A stretch of 64,000 nucleotides of DNA, taken from positions 5,332,001-5,396,000 of the forward strand of contig CAVNZM010000003.1 of the NCBI GenBank assembly GCA_963693365.1, read 5' to 3'. Positions 11,197 to 47,116 of this stretch are shown here, one piece after another. How positions within the stretch are numbered: the first letter of the stretch is position 1; every line of letters starts with the position of its first letter. The translations under genes were made by a program, and so were the position numbers. This DNA comes from Amoebidium appalachense (lineage: Eukaryota > Ichthyosporea). The notes under the pieces were generated by a model that saw only the letters and a program-made list of their open reading frames with translations, made no database searches and was not told where the DNA came from.

Positions 11197-12984
11197 CTAC
11201 ACACATTCGCGCGCACACGTCACAGACTCCAACACCAAACAATAGCAATTCTGCAAGTTAAACCAACCGCACTTTTCCCTCTCGCAGAATCCAGACCCGC
11301 TCTCGGTCGCGGCTTGATCAGCGTCTATCTGTTTCCCCACACCCGTCGCCCGTTGAAATCCGATTCTCGTCGATCGACAAAACACATCCCCTTGGGGTAT
11401 ACCACACTGTTCGCTATTTCCCTTATCAAACCACTTCCAATTCGGTACGGGGTTTCCGCAATACGCCAACGGTTTTCCGGATTGAGAAACGGGGTTCAAA
11501 AATGTTCTTTCGGTTTCGCACCCGCATTCCTTCCCGGCCCACCCAGGCGCACACTCGCACATGCCCGTGTCAGGATTGCACTGCCCGTGCCCGGAACACG
11601 AATTCCCGTTGCTATCCACCGAACATTTCTTCGGCGCGGGCTTGGTGCAGTTCGAATCCTGCGTCCATCCGATATCGCACAGGCACGCGGACTCCTCCGG
11701 GATGCACACCCCATGACCCCCACACACAGTGAGAGAAGATTTATCCGACGGGCACATGTTGAAATACTGAACAAGCGCCTGCCGGAGTGTGTCTCTCCTC
11801 TCCGGATTTGCCTGCAAATAGTATATCTCGGCAAGGGTTTTTCCGACCACCGCGGGCTGCGCCTTAACGCTTGCCACCCATGGCGCAACGTCCGAAGCGT
11901 TGAAAGTCATTGGATCCCCCCCGTGAATTTCCATGGTGTTCAGCAGCTCATAGCGGTAATAGTCACTCGAGTACGTGTGGTTAGAACCCCCCCTGAGGCT
12001 CAGAGACCCGATATCCGTGAAAAACGACTGCACGCCAAGCGAAATATCAACGTCGGTGCCTTCCTGAGCTTTATCAGATATTTTTTCGACGCGAACTTTC
12101 GCCATTGCCCGACCGCCATACTTGACTTCCTTAACGTAGTGAGTCCCGTACTTGCGGAAAAAAGCGTAAAATGGCTTAAGGGATTTCGTGTCGTTAACAT
12201 TCACCGTGGAGGGCAGTGAGTCGAGACTCTGCTGGAAATCCGGGTCAAGTAAATCTACTGATTGCACACGCACAATGGCAGTTACGTAACTGACGAAACA
12301 CGTGGCAAGGTAGGTTGACTGCGCGCGCGAAAACACGTTTTGGCGCACAAATGACATGTCCGCGCTGGCCGAGAAGATGCCAGGGAATATACTCACACCA
12401 ATACCAAACCCAGCTGCCAGGTTATCACGGTACTCTGCCGAGTTCTTGCTCAGAATTACCGAAAAATCCCTTCGGAAATCGCTCACAAACTCGTGTGTGA
12501 GTTGGTCTGGTATCGTTACATTCCTCCCCGTCACACCACCAAATAAAGAAGCACCGTACGTCTGCGCATCCTTAGCCGTTGGGGTATAAGTAAAGGCGAA
12601 GAAATTGGCAGATGGAAGGCTTGTTATATCTCCCGATGTTCCCAGATCAAACCCCTGTAGAGGAGGGGTGAATGTTTTGTTGGATTCTGCTGCGTAGGAT
12701 GCCGCCACCGCTTCAGGTAACGGGGTCACATTTACGGAGTTACCATTGGGGGAATCGGAATGGTTGGATACTGCAACGGCCAAACCAACGATGATCCCCA
12801 GAAGAATGGCGAGGAAAAGGACGATCAAAACTATTACCAGCTTCTTGTTTTCACTGCAAAACCGCTTTGCTCTCTCCCGTCTTGTTTCATGCTTTAGATA
12901 AATCGTGCTGCTGAGTTCGCTAGGACTGTGTGTGAGCATTCCGTCGTGGGGCCCTTTGGAACCAAAGTTCAGTTTTGAAAGCAT
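11197..12984 (-). CDS. Type II membrane protein with MACPF (perforin-like) domain and two EGF-like modules
   Basis: A single uninterrupted 595-codon ORF. A charged N-terminal tail of about 46 residues is followed by one strong membrane segment (about residues 48-72), predicting an N-in, C-out type II protein with a possible surface or vesicular location. The MACPF signature lies near residues 271-283 (YAFFRKYGTHY), followed by a Gly-rich stretch. Two Cys-rich EGF-like modules follow (about 411-446 and 454-488, with CSGHGQC and CECAPGWAG), then a Cys-containing C-terminal region of about 100 residues. MACPF proteins oligomerise on membranes and many form pores in immunity, predation or parasite egress; others have no lytic role. 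Membrane anchoring rather than secretion argues against a simple released toxin, but its function is not shown. It is intronless, unlike all neighbours, and sits in an island without long homopolymers. Alternative: the anchor could be cleaved, releasing the domain. Confidence 0.88.
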   Translation of the reverse strand: MLSKLNFGSKGPHDGMLTHSPSELSSTIYLKHETRRERAKRFCSENKKLVIVLIVLFLAILLGIIVGLAVAVSNHSDSPNGNSVNVTPLPEAVAASYAAESNKTFTPPLQGFDLGTSGDITSLPSANFFAFTYTPTAKDAQTYGASLFGGVTGRNVTIPDQLTHEFVSDFRRDFSVILSKNSAEYRDNLAAGFGIGVSIFPGIFSASADMSFVRQNVFSRAQSTYLATCFVSYVTAIVRVQSVDLLDPDFQQSLDSLPSTVNVNDTKSLKPFYAFFRKYGTHYVKEVKYGGRAMAKVRVEKISDKAQEGTDVDISLGVQSFFTDIGSLSLRGGSNHTYSSDYYRYELLNTMEIHGGDPMTFNASDVAPWVASVKAQPAVVGKTLAEIYYLQANPERRDTLRQALVQYFNMCPSDKSSLTVCGGHGVCIPEESACLCDIGWTQDSNCTKPAPKKCSVDSNGNSCSGHGQCNPDTGMCECAPGWAGKECGCETERTFLNPVSQSGKPLAYCGNPVPNWKWFDKGNSEQCGIPQGDVFCRSTRIGFQRATGVGKQIDADQAATESGSGFCEREKCGWFNLQNCYCLVLESVTCARECV

Positions 12985-14303
12985 TGTGGCGAAGCTCCGT
13001 TATGTTTTCTATATTTCCTGTATTCGTCAAAAAGATGATGATCGTTCTATTCTAATGATTATGAACACACTCTACATATACCCCAAGGTAAACTTGGGGA
13101 GTCAGTGAGGTGAACGTGTCTATCTCCCACAGAAAGCCTACGTATTTACTTGCAATAGTGATATGCGTAATAAGGAACAAAGGTAAAAGGACAAAGAAGA
13201 GGGGAAAAGCATATGTTAGTTGGGAAAGCAAACATACGTTTCCACCAAAAGGTGAAGAACGAAGAAAAACGGGACTGTGCTATGTTTTTGTGACACGATA
13301 AGGGTCGTGGGTTGAGATAAGATATATTTACATTTTCGTGCCAGTCAAAAGAAAAAAAAAAATGAACAGGGAAAATGTAATTTAACTCGCAGAAATCGAG
13401 AGATAGACAAGCAGAAATGGAGCACTCAGCTGGCTGGCTTAGATAAAGATTAGCCATCAACTTCTTTGTTTTCTAAGGAGAAATATCCATAGAAAATATA
13501 TGAAAGGCAGAGAGATTGGAAGTAGCAGTTCTAAAAATCAACTTTATGGAGCACATGGTAATGACAAACTTTCGCTCTTACAACAGTACAACTTTCACGA
13601 GATATTCTACTGGAATGTTAGAGGCTCATTTTACCGCATTATTTACCGTCGCCAAGATCATATTGAGGAGGGTAAAAGATATTTCTATACCAGCACAGCT
13701 GCTAAGAATATATGCTTGTCTAAAAAGCATGACCAGAGTTTTTTTTTGGCTCCTATGCACGTTTATAGTAACTTTAAAATAATAATTTTAAATAAAATCA
13801 TTATTTTGGACATTCTATAGCTTATTCAGCGAAGAAAACGAGAAAACAATTTTATTACTCAAATAAATTGGGGATAGATCTAGATTCAGGGCATTCATCG
13901 AAATTACACCATTTGTGGGTTCGATTCGGGTCAGTCCTGCAGGCTGCTGCTGATTTTTCGGCCTTCTATGTGAAAGAGTTGTTACCGAGCTTTAGCGTCA
14001 TCAGCGTATAGTCACGTTATCAAGCGAGTGAATAAAAAACAAAGAGAAAAAACCACATCCACACACACGCACGCATACACACAGCTGTCAGCGCAAGTCC
14101 GCCGGCTTCCACCCAAATTCTCCGGAGCTTCGAACCGCTTTGAGAGTGATTCGGCCCATAACTCAACACTGATTGTTACTATCGGTTCAACGATTGGTGA
14201 ATACTTTCCCTAGTGCTCCAAATATGGTTTTATTCAAGATTGCCAAAACTGACGTCAGAATGACTCAAGTTTCCTCTTGACATCTGAGGCTCTCTCTCTG
14301 AGG

Positions 14304-14372
<69 letters not shown>

Positions 14373-15360
14373 TGCTCGCTCGCTCGCTCCCATTTGCCCT
14401 CTTTCTCTTAAAACAACAGCGAACACAAAGGAGTACATGTACACCCGCTTTATAATTACGCCATCTTCTTTTTAGAAGAACTTAAGAAAGAGCACGTTAA
14501 GGTATGCCCCGCCCCTTCGTGCCTGTGTTGCCCCTGGTTTAAGTGCGTGCACACAACGATGACACTGACGTGCTGACATGGGAGCGAGTGTGCCAACTGC
14601 TTACTTCGTTGTTCATGCCCCTCACAAAACTGCATTGTTTTGAGATAAATGCAATAAACCCAAGTAAGCCCGCTCCCAGAAATTGGACACTCCATCCCGT
14701 CTTGATCTTATGGTTTGACAGTGACGTGGAATCGGATGGGAGAAAGAATAGTGACATGGTGATAAGCGCCGCTCCCCCCCGCTGCTCCCCCCCCCCCCCC
14801 CCTCCCCCCCCCTCCCCCCCCCCCCCCCCCCCCCCTCCCTTACCACACACACAAAAACACGCAGACATACTTGTCCCACACACATAATTTTCAACCCCCC
14901 TCCCCTTCCCCCCTCCCCCCCTCCTTCCCCCCTTCCCTCCCCAATATACACACACACAGCCTCTCATTCCCTCCCTCCCCTAACCCCCTCCCCTCCCTCC
15001 CCCCTCTCCCCTAACTACCTTTCCCTCCCCTCCCCCTTCTCCCACGTTCTCACCGAGTTTGCTCTTTCTCTCCACCTTTTCTGCGTTTCTGGTCAAACCA
15101 TCGAGTGAATTTCTTATACATGGCAAATGTCTGTGTATAAGATCCACCCCCCCCCCCCCCCCCCCCACACACACAGACACACACGCACACCCACCCACCC
15201 ACCCACCCACCCACCCACCCACCCACCCACCCAACACACGCACACACGCACACACGCACACACGCGTGCGTGCACACACACACACACACACATGCGCGCG
15301 CGCACACACACACACACACACAACACACACATGCACTCACTCACGCACACACACACACAG
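12985..15360. other. Intergenic DNA upstream of MACPF gene and YBEY
   Basis: From 12985 to about 14280 the sequence is AT-rich with little simple repeat; the ORFs here (for example 13500-13820) match nothing I recognise. A (CT)n tract runs about 14310-14370. From 14775 onward there are poly-C, CCCA/CACC and (CA)n tracts ending in CACACAG at 15360. An upstream YBEY exon could be hidden here, but none can be supported. Confidence 0.5.
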
Positions 15361-15361
15361 T

Positions 15362-15843
15362 ATGGCTGTCACTTTCATCAATGCCCAGCGGGCAGTGCGG
15401 TTTGATGCTGGCCGTCTGAAGGCTTCTTGTGAACTGCTTCTTGACCTGGCAGGTATTTTTCTCGGATTTTTAATTTCGTTTTTTTCTCACGTTTTTCTTT
15501 GGCAGGGATATTTCCGGAGTTTTTGTTTCCGTTTTTTGTTTATTTCTTGTTTTTTCCTCCCCAGTCAGTATTTCCACATTTTTTCTTACAGACACGTTTG
15601 TTCATCTGGGTTGGTTTGTTATTCGATAGTGAGTTGTTACTTATTCATTTTGTGTGGTTGCAGGCAAAAAGCTGTGTCGAAACCTCTGAGGTTAGAAACT
15701 GCATTTAATGTCCTCTCTAACCCTCCAATCAAAAATGGATGTTAAGTTCGAAATCTACTTTAAGTAACACTACCAGCCCACCTCTATTGTGTTCGCTGTT
15801 TTACTTGTTCTTGCTTCCCACCTAAGCATTTTTTGCATAGCGG

Positions 15844-15876
<33 letters not shown>

Positions 15877-16753
15877 CCGTTTATTATTCTTCCTTTTTTT
15901 TTAACCAACACTGATAAACTGTAGCATGGTGAGTCTTGCATGCCTTGTTCTTGCCTCCCATCATGTCATCCAATCACAGATGGATGTTAAAATTCAAGCT
16001 AACATTAAACCAGGGCTACCACTCTACGGCTATAGTATACGCTTCACCAATCACAGATCGATATTGAAATTCCAATTTAACTTTTAACCAGGGCTACCAC
16101 TCTACGGCTATAGTATATGCCTCACCAATCACAGATGGATGTTAACTTTTAATTTAACTTTAAACCAGGGCTGCCACTGTACGGCTATGGTGTACGTTGT
16201 AGTGCTGACGGCTATGTGCGTAATCTCAACACCACCTACCGCCAAAAGAACAAAGCCACTGATGTCCTTTCCTTCCCAAACTTGGAGGCAGGCTGAACCA
16301 ACCCTTCCCCCCCCCTTTCCCCCCTCCCCCCAACCACACGTGCATACATGTCTTGCAGCCCACGCGCTTACACGTACACCCACACACCCACACGCACGCA
16401 CGCGCGAGCGCGCACGCGCGCGCGCGCACACACACACACACACACGCACACACGCACACACACACGCACACACGCACACACCCACACACACACAGAGAGA
16501 GAGAGAGGTTGAGAGAAAGAGAGAGAGAGAGAGAGAAGGGGAAGGGAGATGGGCAAGAGAAGGGTGGTGGTGGTGGTGGTGGGGGGAGGGGGGGGGGTAG
16601 GGGGCGGGTTGAGGTGGCAGGGAGAGTTGAGGGGGAGGTGTGGAAGGAGGGGAGGGGCAAGGGCAGAGGGGGACAGGGAAAGTGGGCTCATGGAGGGATG
16701 GAGGGAGAGCACATGCATCCACACCAAAAAAAAAGGAAAAGTAGGAAAAAGAA

Positions 16754-16789
<36 letters not shown>

Positions 16790-19287
16790 CCCCCCTAAAA
16801 AGCAAAGCAAGCAACCCCCTGCCCAATCTCCACAACTCAACACGAACTCAACCCATATCACGCTTATTCCGGTGTGACAATCTCCCTCACAAGCACACAG
16901 GTAAACACACAGCAAGATGCGTGCACATGCTCTCATACTTGTCCTTCAAAGGGAACAAAAGAAGCTCCGTGCATCTTTTCCCCATATGTTCCATATGACA
17001 TTGCAGTTAATCGTGACAACACCAATTTTTTTTTTAAGTACAAACATGGGGCCGTGCGGCGGTGCCATTCACGGGGATGCCAATCTGACGAACATAACCA
17101 AAACCATCAGGGTTATTTGGACCTGGTTCAGTCGTGTCGTGTCATTTTCCTTCTTGTTTTATTTTTGTTCTTTTATTGTACCATTCCAGCACTTGATGCC
17201 TATAGAGGCTGTTCACCATATATGAAGTTCATGCGCTCAATAAGGTTGCACTCAAAAGCCTTCTTTCTTGGTCTCCTAGCTTATAAGAGAGATAAACGTA
17301 CGTGAAATTCAGTAACCGTGAGGGGGGGTTTAAGGTAGATCCAGCGACCAGGCAGGCTACCAAAGATCCCGGTGGAGGGGTTTGATGACTATTTGGGGGA
17401 TATGGTGCTAGGTATGTTTGCCGTGCGTGCGTGCGTGCGTGCGTGAGTGCGTGCGTGCGTGCGTGAGTGCGTGCGTGCGTGCGTCGTCGGAGGGATGGGG
17501 TGGGGTGGGGGGGGGGTGGGGGGGGGGGAGCGGGGGGGGGTATAGGGGTGGGGGGGAAGAGGTTGGGGTTGGGGTGGGGCAAGTGGAAGGGTAGGTAGTG
17601 GCGGCGGCGGTGGTAGGGATGGGTAGGCAGGAGGGAGGGGGGGGGGGGAGGGGGGGATAGTGGGGTTCCGAGTGTAGGGTTGGGAGTGGGGGGCGGTGTG
17701 GACATGATTGTGCAGGGACATTGGTGACTGGTTGTGTGGTGTGTGTTTGGGTGTGTGTGGGGCTGGGGGGGTTTGGTTTCCCCCCCCCCGTGGAGACATC
17801 TTTACTTCCATGCAACCGGGCATGGTTGCTCTGTGTCGTGCATCTGTAAGCACATACGCATTTGTCGCTGCACTGCATTAGTTTGCACATACATCTTCAC
17901 CGTTTTGCTCACCTTGCTTGCATAAGCAACCCTGCTCGTCTTTGATCAAGACGGGTTGACCCACCCAAGTTCAGTTGATGCTGCTGTCTGAGTTGGAGCG
18001 TCGTATATACGCGGGCTAAGGGGTCGAAACTCAGACGCAATTGATGACTTGGGCCCTCCCTGAGGATGGGCTCTGCTTATGACGCATACTGTGCGCATGG
18101 CTGATGCTGCATACTTGAATGTTTGCCTTTGCATGTGTCCTGCACCATGCTTCTCATCGTGTATGCGTACTTCGTACTGTGTTCCGCATTCAAAACCCCC
18201 CCTGTCTTCTTTCAGAGGTGTCCTTTCAGGACAGACCACTGTGTGGAGACATCTTTACTTCCATGCAACCGGGCATGGTTGCTCTGTGTCGTGCATCTGT
18301 AAGCACATACGCATTTGTCGCTGCACTGCATTAGTTTGCACATACATCTTCACCGTTTTGCTCACCTTGCTTGCATAAGCAACCCTGCTCGTCTTTGATC
18401 AAGACGGGTTGACCCACCCAAGTTCAGTTGATGCTGCTGTCTGATTTGGAGCGTCGTATATACGCGGGCTAAGGGGTCGAAACTCAGACGCAATTGATGA
18501 CTTGGGCCCTCCCTGAGGATGGGCTCTGCTTATGACGCATACTGTGCGCATGGCTGATGCTGCATACTTGAATGTTTGCCTTTGCATGTGTCCTGCACCA
18601 TGCTTCTCATCGTGTATGCGTACTTCGTACTGTGTTCCGCATTCAAAACCCCCCCTCCCCCCTCCCCCCCCTCCCCCCCCCTCTATAACCGATTCTGACA
18701 AAGGGAGGGGGGGGGAGGGAGGAGGAGGAGGTAAAGAAACAGAGATATGACCTGATGGGCACAGGTATGGGGTACATTAATCGGCAGTGTCGGCAAGCTG
18801 AAATCTCATTGGATGATCGGCTAATCGTGGTGGTAGGCGGTGCTGGTGTTGGCATATTATTCTTGATCATTGCACTCCGCACGATTGAGAATTATTGCTA
18901 TATTAGGAGATAGCTGGAATTAGCGTTTAATTCAAAACAATATCTTTGTTGCAAAAGATGGAAAGGTCTATGTTAGCTTTAAACAGTGTGTGTGTGTGGC
19001 TGCATCTTAGTCTCCCCCCCCCAAAAAACTCACAGTCACACACATCAGTTGAAACACGGGAGCCCTCTGCTGATGGGCCCTATCGAAGTGACTTCTGTCT
19101 ACAATTTTTTCGTTTTTCGTTTTTTGATCTTAGATGAAACATGGGATACCCCTAATGATGGCCCCTATTAAAGTTACGTTTGTTTCCCCTTTTTTGTTTT
19201 CGGTTCTTGTATCATTTGCAACCTTGTGTGTTTTGTCTTTTTGTATCTCCACCCCATAATTCCAACCATCTAGTCCATACATATCCA

Positions 19288-19338
<51 letters not shown>

Positions 19339-19866
19339 ACCACCACCACCACCCACCACCCACTCACCCACCCACGCTGACGCATGTGCTCCTGTCTGAC
19401 GGTTTTTGTTATGGCAATAACACGTACATTCCAGGTTTAGTCACTACTTACCAATGTTTCATAGTCTTAATCTTGCAAGTGAACCCCAACGGTTTCCTTG
19501 ACATCCATATTGTCTGAATATGCCGCCGTTAGTATCAGAAGATGTTAATCTAACATCAGGTCCGATAATCCAAATTTCATGCCGGCTATCCACTGACTAT
19601 CTCACTCTCAGGTCACCCACGGGTTCTGCCATCTTCTTGGCTACACCCACGACACCGACAAAGACTACAAGAAGGTATAATCCCATCCCCCCCCCCCCCC
19701 CCCCCCCTCCCCCCCCCCCCCCCCCTTCCCCCTCCCCCCTCCTCCCCCCCCCCCCCCCCTCCCCCTCTGGGCTCTGCTTACGTTAACGGTGCAAACTTAT
19801 GCGTGACATTACACTTTCTGCGTTCCGCAACGTGTTTCTCATCGTCTGGTTGTACTTTATGAGCAC

Positions 19867-19901
<35 letters not shown>

Positions 19902-20245
19902 ACCACCACCCACAAACCACACACACACTGACACACACATGCACACACACATACAAAATTATGTACGGCCAAGTGTCCCCCATTTTTCGAAGTTTCGTGT
20001 CTGTAAGTTACACGTGTGTGTTCAAAGGAAAAGCTTAAGTAATCGACGTTTAATATTGGTCGAGATTGAATTTGGTTTGGTGGATGGCATTTGGTTCGAC
20101 GGTATCCATGTTATGTTCTTATTATGTTCTGAGACTGGCATTTTCTTATTGTGCACAGATGCACGCTAAAGAGGCTCAGTTTCTGAAGGGCATACAGAAG
20201 GAGTTGGGGGGGAATCTGCTGCTCCCCCTAGACAACATCGACTGA
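15362..20245 (+). CDS. YBEY: YbeY/UPF0054 endoribonuclease (rRNA maturation factor)
   Basis: Single-strand-specific metal-dependent endoribonuclease of rRNA processing; eukaryotic members usually act in mitochondria or plastids. Six exons join in phase: 15362-15452, 16169-16287, 17339-17411, 18765-18832, 19612-19674 and 20159-20245 (TGA), giving 166 aa, the usual family length. Diagnostic sequences are YRQKNKATDVLSFP in exon 2, DDYLGDMVLG in exon 3, and the zinc-binding motif HGFCHLLGYTHD in exon 5, with all three His present. Exon 2 appears to end at a GC donor (GAG|GCAGGC), which keeps phase with the acceptor GGTAG|ATC; this boundary is the least certain. The ATG at 15362 lies one base after a (CA)nCAG acceptor, so the true first exon, perhaps with an organelle-targeting peptide, may lie upstream. 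Intron 3 contains two large dispersed-repeat copies. Confidence 0.88.
15715..16200 (+). repeat. Tandem copies of YBEY exon 2 acceptor region (about 75-80 base unit)
   Basis: Units begin near CCAATCACAGATGGATGTTAA and continue through AACCAGGGCTACCACT and CTACGGCTATAGTATA. Clear copies lie at about 15969-16045, 16048-16124 and 16127-16200, with a degraded one at about 15723-15795. The last unit contains the real acceptor (AACCAG at 16163-16168) and the first codons of exon 2. The upstream copies keep the same AG and a related exon start, so they are decoy acceptors. Confidence 0.85.
17789..18655 (+). repeat. Two tandem copies of the long dispersed repeat, each ending in poly-C
   Basis: The unit (about 410 bases) runs from GTGGAGACATCTTTACTTCC to GTGTTCCGCATTCAAAACCC and occurs at about 17790-18200 and 18240-18655. 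The copies are nearly identical (one visible change: GAGTTGG versus GATTTGG). They are separated by about 40 bases containing CTTTCAGAGGTGTCCTTTC. They lie inside YBEY intron 3. The same element lies inverted at 43922-44322. Confidence 0.9.
19040..19336 (+). repeat. Degenerate relatives of the dispersed repeat, second one ending in poly-C
   Basis: Two segments (about 19048-19110 and 19135-19336) carry the TGATGGGCCCTAT / AATGATGGCCCCTAT signature. The second has ATCTCCACCCCATAATTCCAACC, CATACATATCCATC and then about 49 C, paralleling the second subfamily. Both lie in YBEY intron 4. Confidence 0.6.
19780..19901 (+). repeat. Short 3' fragment of the dispersed repeat ending in poly-C
   Basis: GGGCTCTGCTTACGTTAACG, GCGTTCCGCAACGTGTTTCTCA and TTATGAGCACTC then a C run: a diverged copy in YBEY intron 5. 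Confidence 0.6.
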
Positions 20246-20844
20246 ACAGCAATCCTGTTGGTAGATTTAACGAATAATTTGAAATTAATAGCTTATTTAT
20301 AACTTTACTGTGTACCGTAGTCGGGTGCTTCTATTCGTATACAATTTTGTTCTGCTTGAAAGCGCAATGCATGAGTTTAGAAGGCACGGGCTTATTGCGC
20401 TCTTGTTATAACGAATGCCTTCTAGTAGTTGCTGGTTTTTATTTTTTTATTTTTAATTATTAATGTGTCTGAAAAGATTTTGCTGTGGACAGTGTTCCGA
20501 AAATCATTTGCATAGAATGGTTTGTAGATCGATGGTTTTGCGATCGAATGAATGATTTCTAACCTTTGCTTTTCTATGCCCAAAATATAATTAATTAATT
20601 ACGTTTATTTTCAGCAACATCCTATGTCATAGGGGCCTTTATAATCCACTCTCGTTCAAGAGAACCGTGTCTCTACGATAGCATATAAGGCCCGTGTCAC
20701 GTTATTTGGTCCGGTCAAATAATGATTATGATGATGATAATACTATGCGAAATTTACGTTTGCTCGACTAGATCCCCAATAAATAGGCTCTTTGCAATTG
20801 CCGGGCCTGATGTCAAACTTCACTGTGATCATACAGGCAGGGAT

Positions 20845-21099
20845 CGGTGTGTGTGTGTGTACATGTGTGTGCGTGTGTGTGTGTACATGTGTGTGTGTGT
20901 GTGTGTGTGGTGTGGTGTGGTGTGGTTTGCGTGTGCGTGTGCGTGTGCGTGTGCGTGTGCGTGTGCGTGTGCGTGTGCGTGTGCGTGTGCGTGTGCGTGT
21001 GCGTGTGCGTGTGCGTGTGCGTGTGCGTGTGCGTGTGCGTGTGCGTGTGCGTGTGCGTGTGCGTGTGCGTGTGCGTGTGCGTGTGCGTGGTGTGTGTGT

Positions 21100-21190
<91 letters not shown>

Positions 21191-21193
21191 TGT

Positions 21194-21264
<71 letters not shown>

Positions 21265-21307
21265 TGGTGGTGGTGGTGGTGGTGGTGGTGGTGGTGGTGG
21301 TGGTGGT

Positions 21308-21343
<36 letters not shown>
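20845..21343. repeat. Stepwise simple-repeat array: GT, GCGTGT hexamers, GT, GGT, then poly-G
   Basis: About 25 almost perfect GCGTGT hexamers (about 20930-21088) are followed by two long GT runs with GGTGTGG interruptions, about 15 GTG triplets (21263-21309), and then about 35 G. The order T/GT, GGT, G recurs at other sites. Confidence 0.9.
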
Positions 21344-21345
<2 letters not shown>

Positions 21346-21752
21346 ACCGTGTAAACCTGTTCCATGGTTAAAATCACGTTTTGGAGGCATGTCTTTATGT
21401 TCCAAGTATTTATTTTGTGTGGTGGGTGGCGGGTTGCTCGTTGCATGCTCCGAGTCCACCCATGAACAAATCTCAACCAAAAAGCAAATCCACACATTTA
21501 TGTACACGGCTTGGAGTAACTCTAAACAACCATTATAGATTTCAAATGATGGGCAAATAGGCTATCATGCATGCTATCATCCTAGATAGTAGAGTTGTGT
21601 TTCCACTATATAGATACCAAGTGATACCTACATAGAGTGAGAACACCAGCCATGCCACTACACACCATTGAGCGAAGACTAATGGGATACCTAAAAAGGG
21701 AATATTTGCGAGAGAACGAAGCGTGGGGATAAAAGAACTGAACATACTCAGG

Positions 21753-21807
<55 letters not shown>

Positions 21808-21857
21808 AAAAGATATACCTGCCAGGCCAACGTAGTTTGTACGTCATACCGATGTTT

Positions 21858-21903
<46 letters not shown>

Positions 21904-22061
21904 CACACACACACACACACACACCCACCCACCAAAACCCCTTGAATGTAAACTCCAGCGGCCATCAACAAACAACAAACCAAGCATTCTCCCCCAAACT
22001 AGAATCCATATCTCATCCATGCTTGCCATACGCACATTAACAGCAGCTAACTTGCCTTTTA

Positions 22062-22325
22062 AGGAAACCACATTCCCATATAAGGAAACCACATTTCCAA
22101 ATAAGGAAACCACACTTGCCATATACGGTAACCACATTGCCATATAAGGAATCCACATTGCCATAAAAGGAATCCACATTGCTATATAAGGAATCAACTT
22201 TTCATATAAGGAGTCTGCCATATAAGGAATCAACTTTCATATAAGGAGTCCACATTGCCATCTAAGGAATCCACATTGCCATATAAGGAAATCGCACTGC
22301 CATATAAGGAATCCACTTCGCCGTA
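22062..22325. repeat. Tandem CCATATAAGG minisatellite downstream of PRPF6
   Basis: About 12 units of 18-23 bases built on GCCATATAAGGAATCCACATT. Roughly seven contain an exact CC(A/T)6GG core. The array lies just 3' of the PRPF6 stop codon. Confidence 0.85.
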
Positions 22326-22347
22326 CATTGCCATATTTAGCCATAAT

Positions 22348-47116
<24,769 letters not shown>

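Larger units (their letters stand above)
20246..22347. other. Convergent intergenic region between YBEY and PRPF6 3' ends
   Basis: 20246-20830 is AT-rich 3' flank of YBEY. 20845-21343 is a GT/GCGTGT/GGT/G array. 21344-21760 is plain. Two long C tracts (about 21758-21797 and 21860-21900) flank a short insert. From 22060 an array of CATATAAGG-type repeats reaches the PRPF6 stop codon. Confidence 0.7.

Noticed and set aside
12315-12589. Small ORFs on the plus strand opposite the MACPF gene, and 11314-12219
   Set aside because: Shadow frames of the intact minus-strand gene; they contain no motif.
13500-13820. 106-codon ORF in the intergenic region
   Set aside because: AT-rich, no recognisable domain, overlapped by other open frames; not supportable as a gene.
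17935-18030. tRNA-like head of the dispersed repeat
   Set aside because: The stem-loop does not extend to a cloverleaf, and I could not find a convincing A box and B box pair at the right spacing.
22062-22325. CRISPR-like array (regular repeats of about 20 bases)
   Set aside because: Units are directly adjacent without unique spacers, diverge continuously, and the host is eukaryotic.
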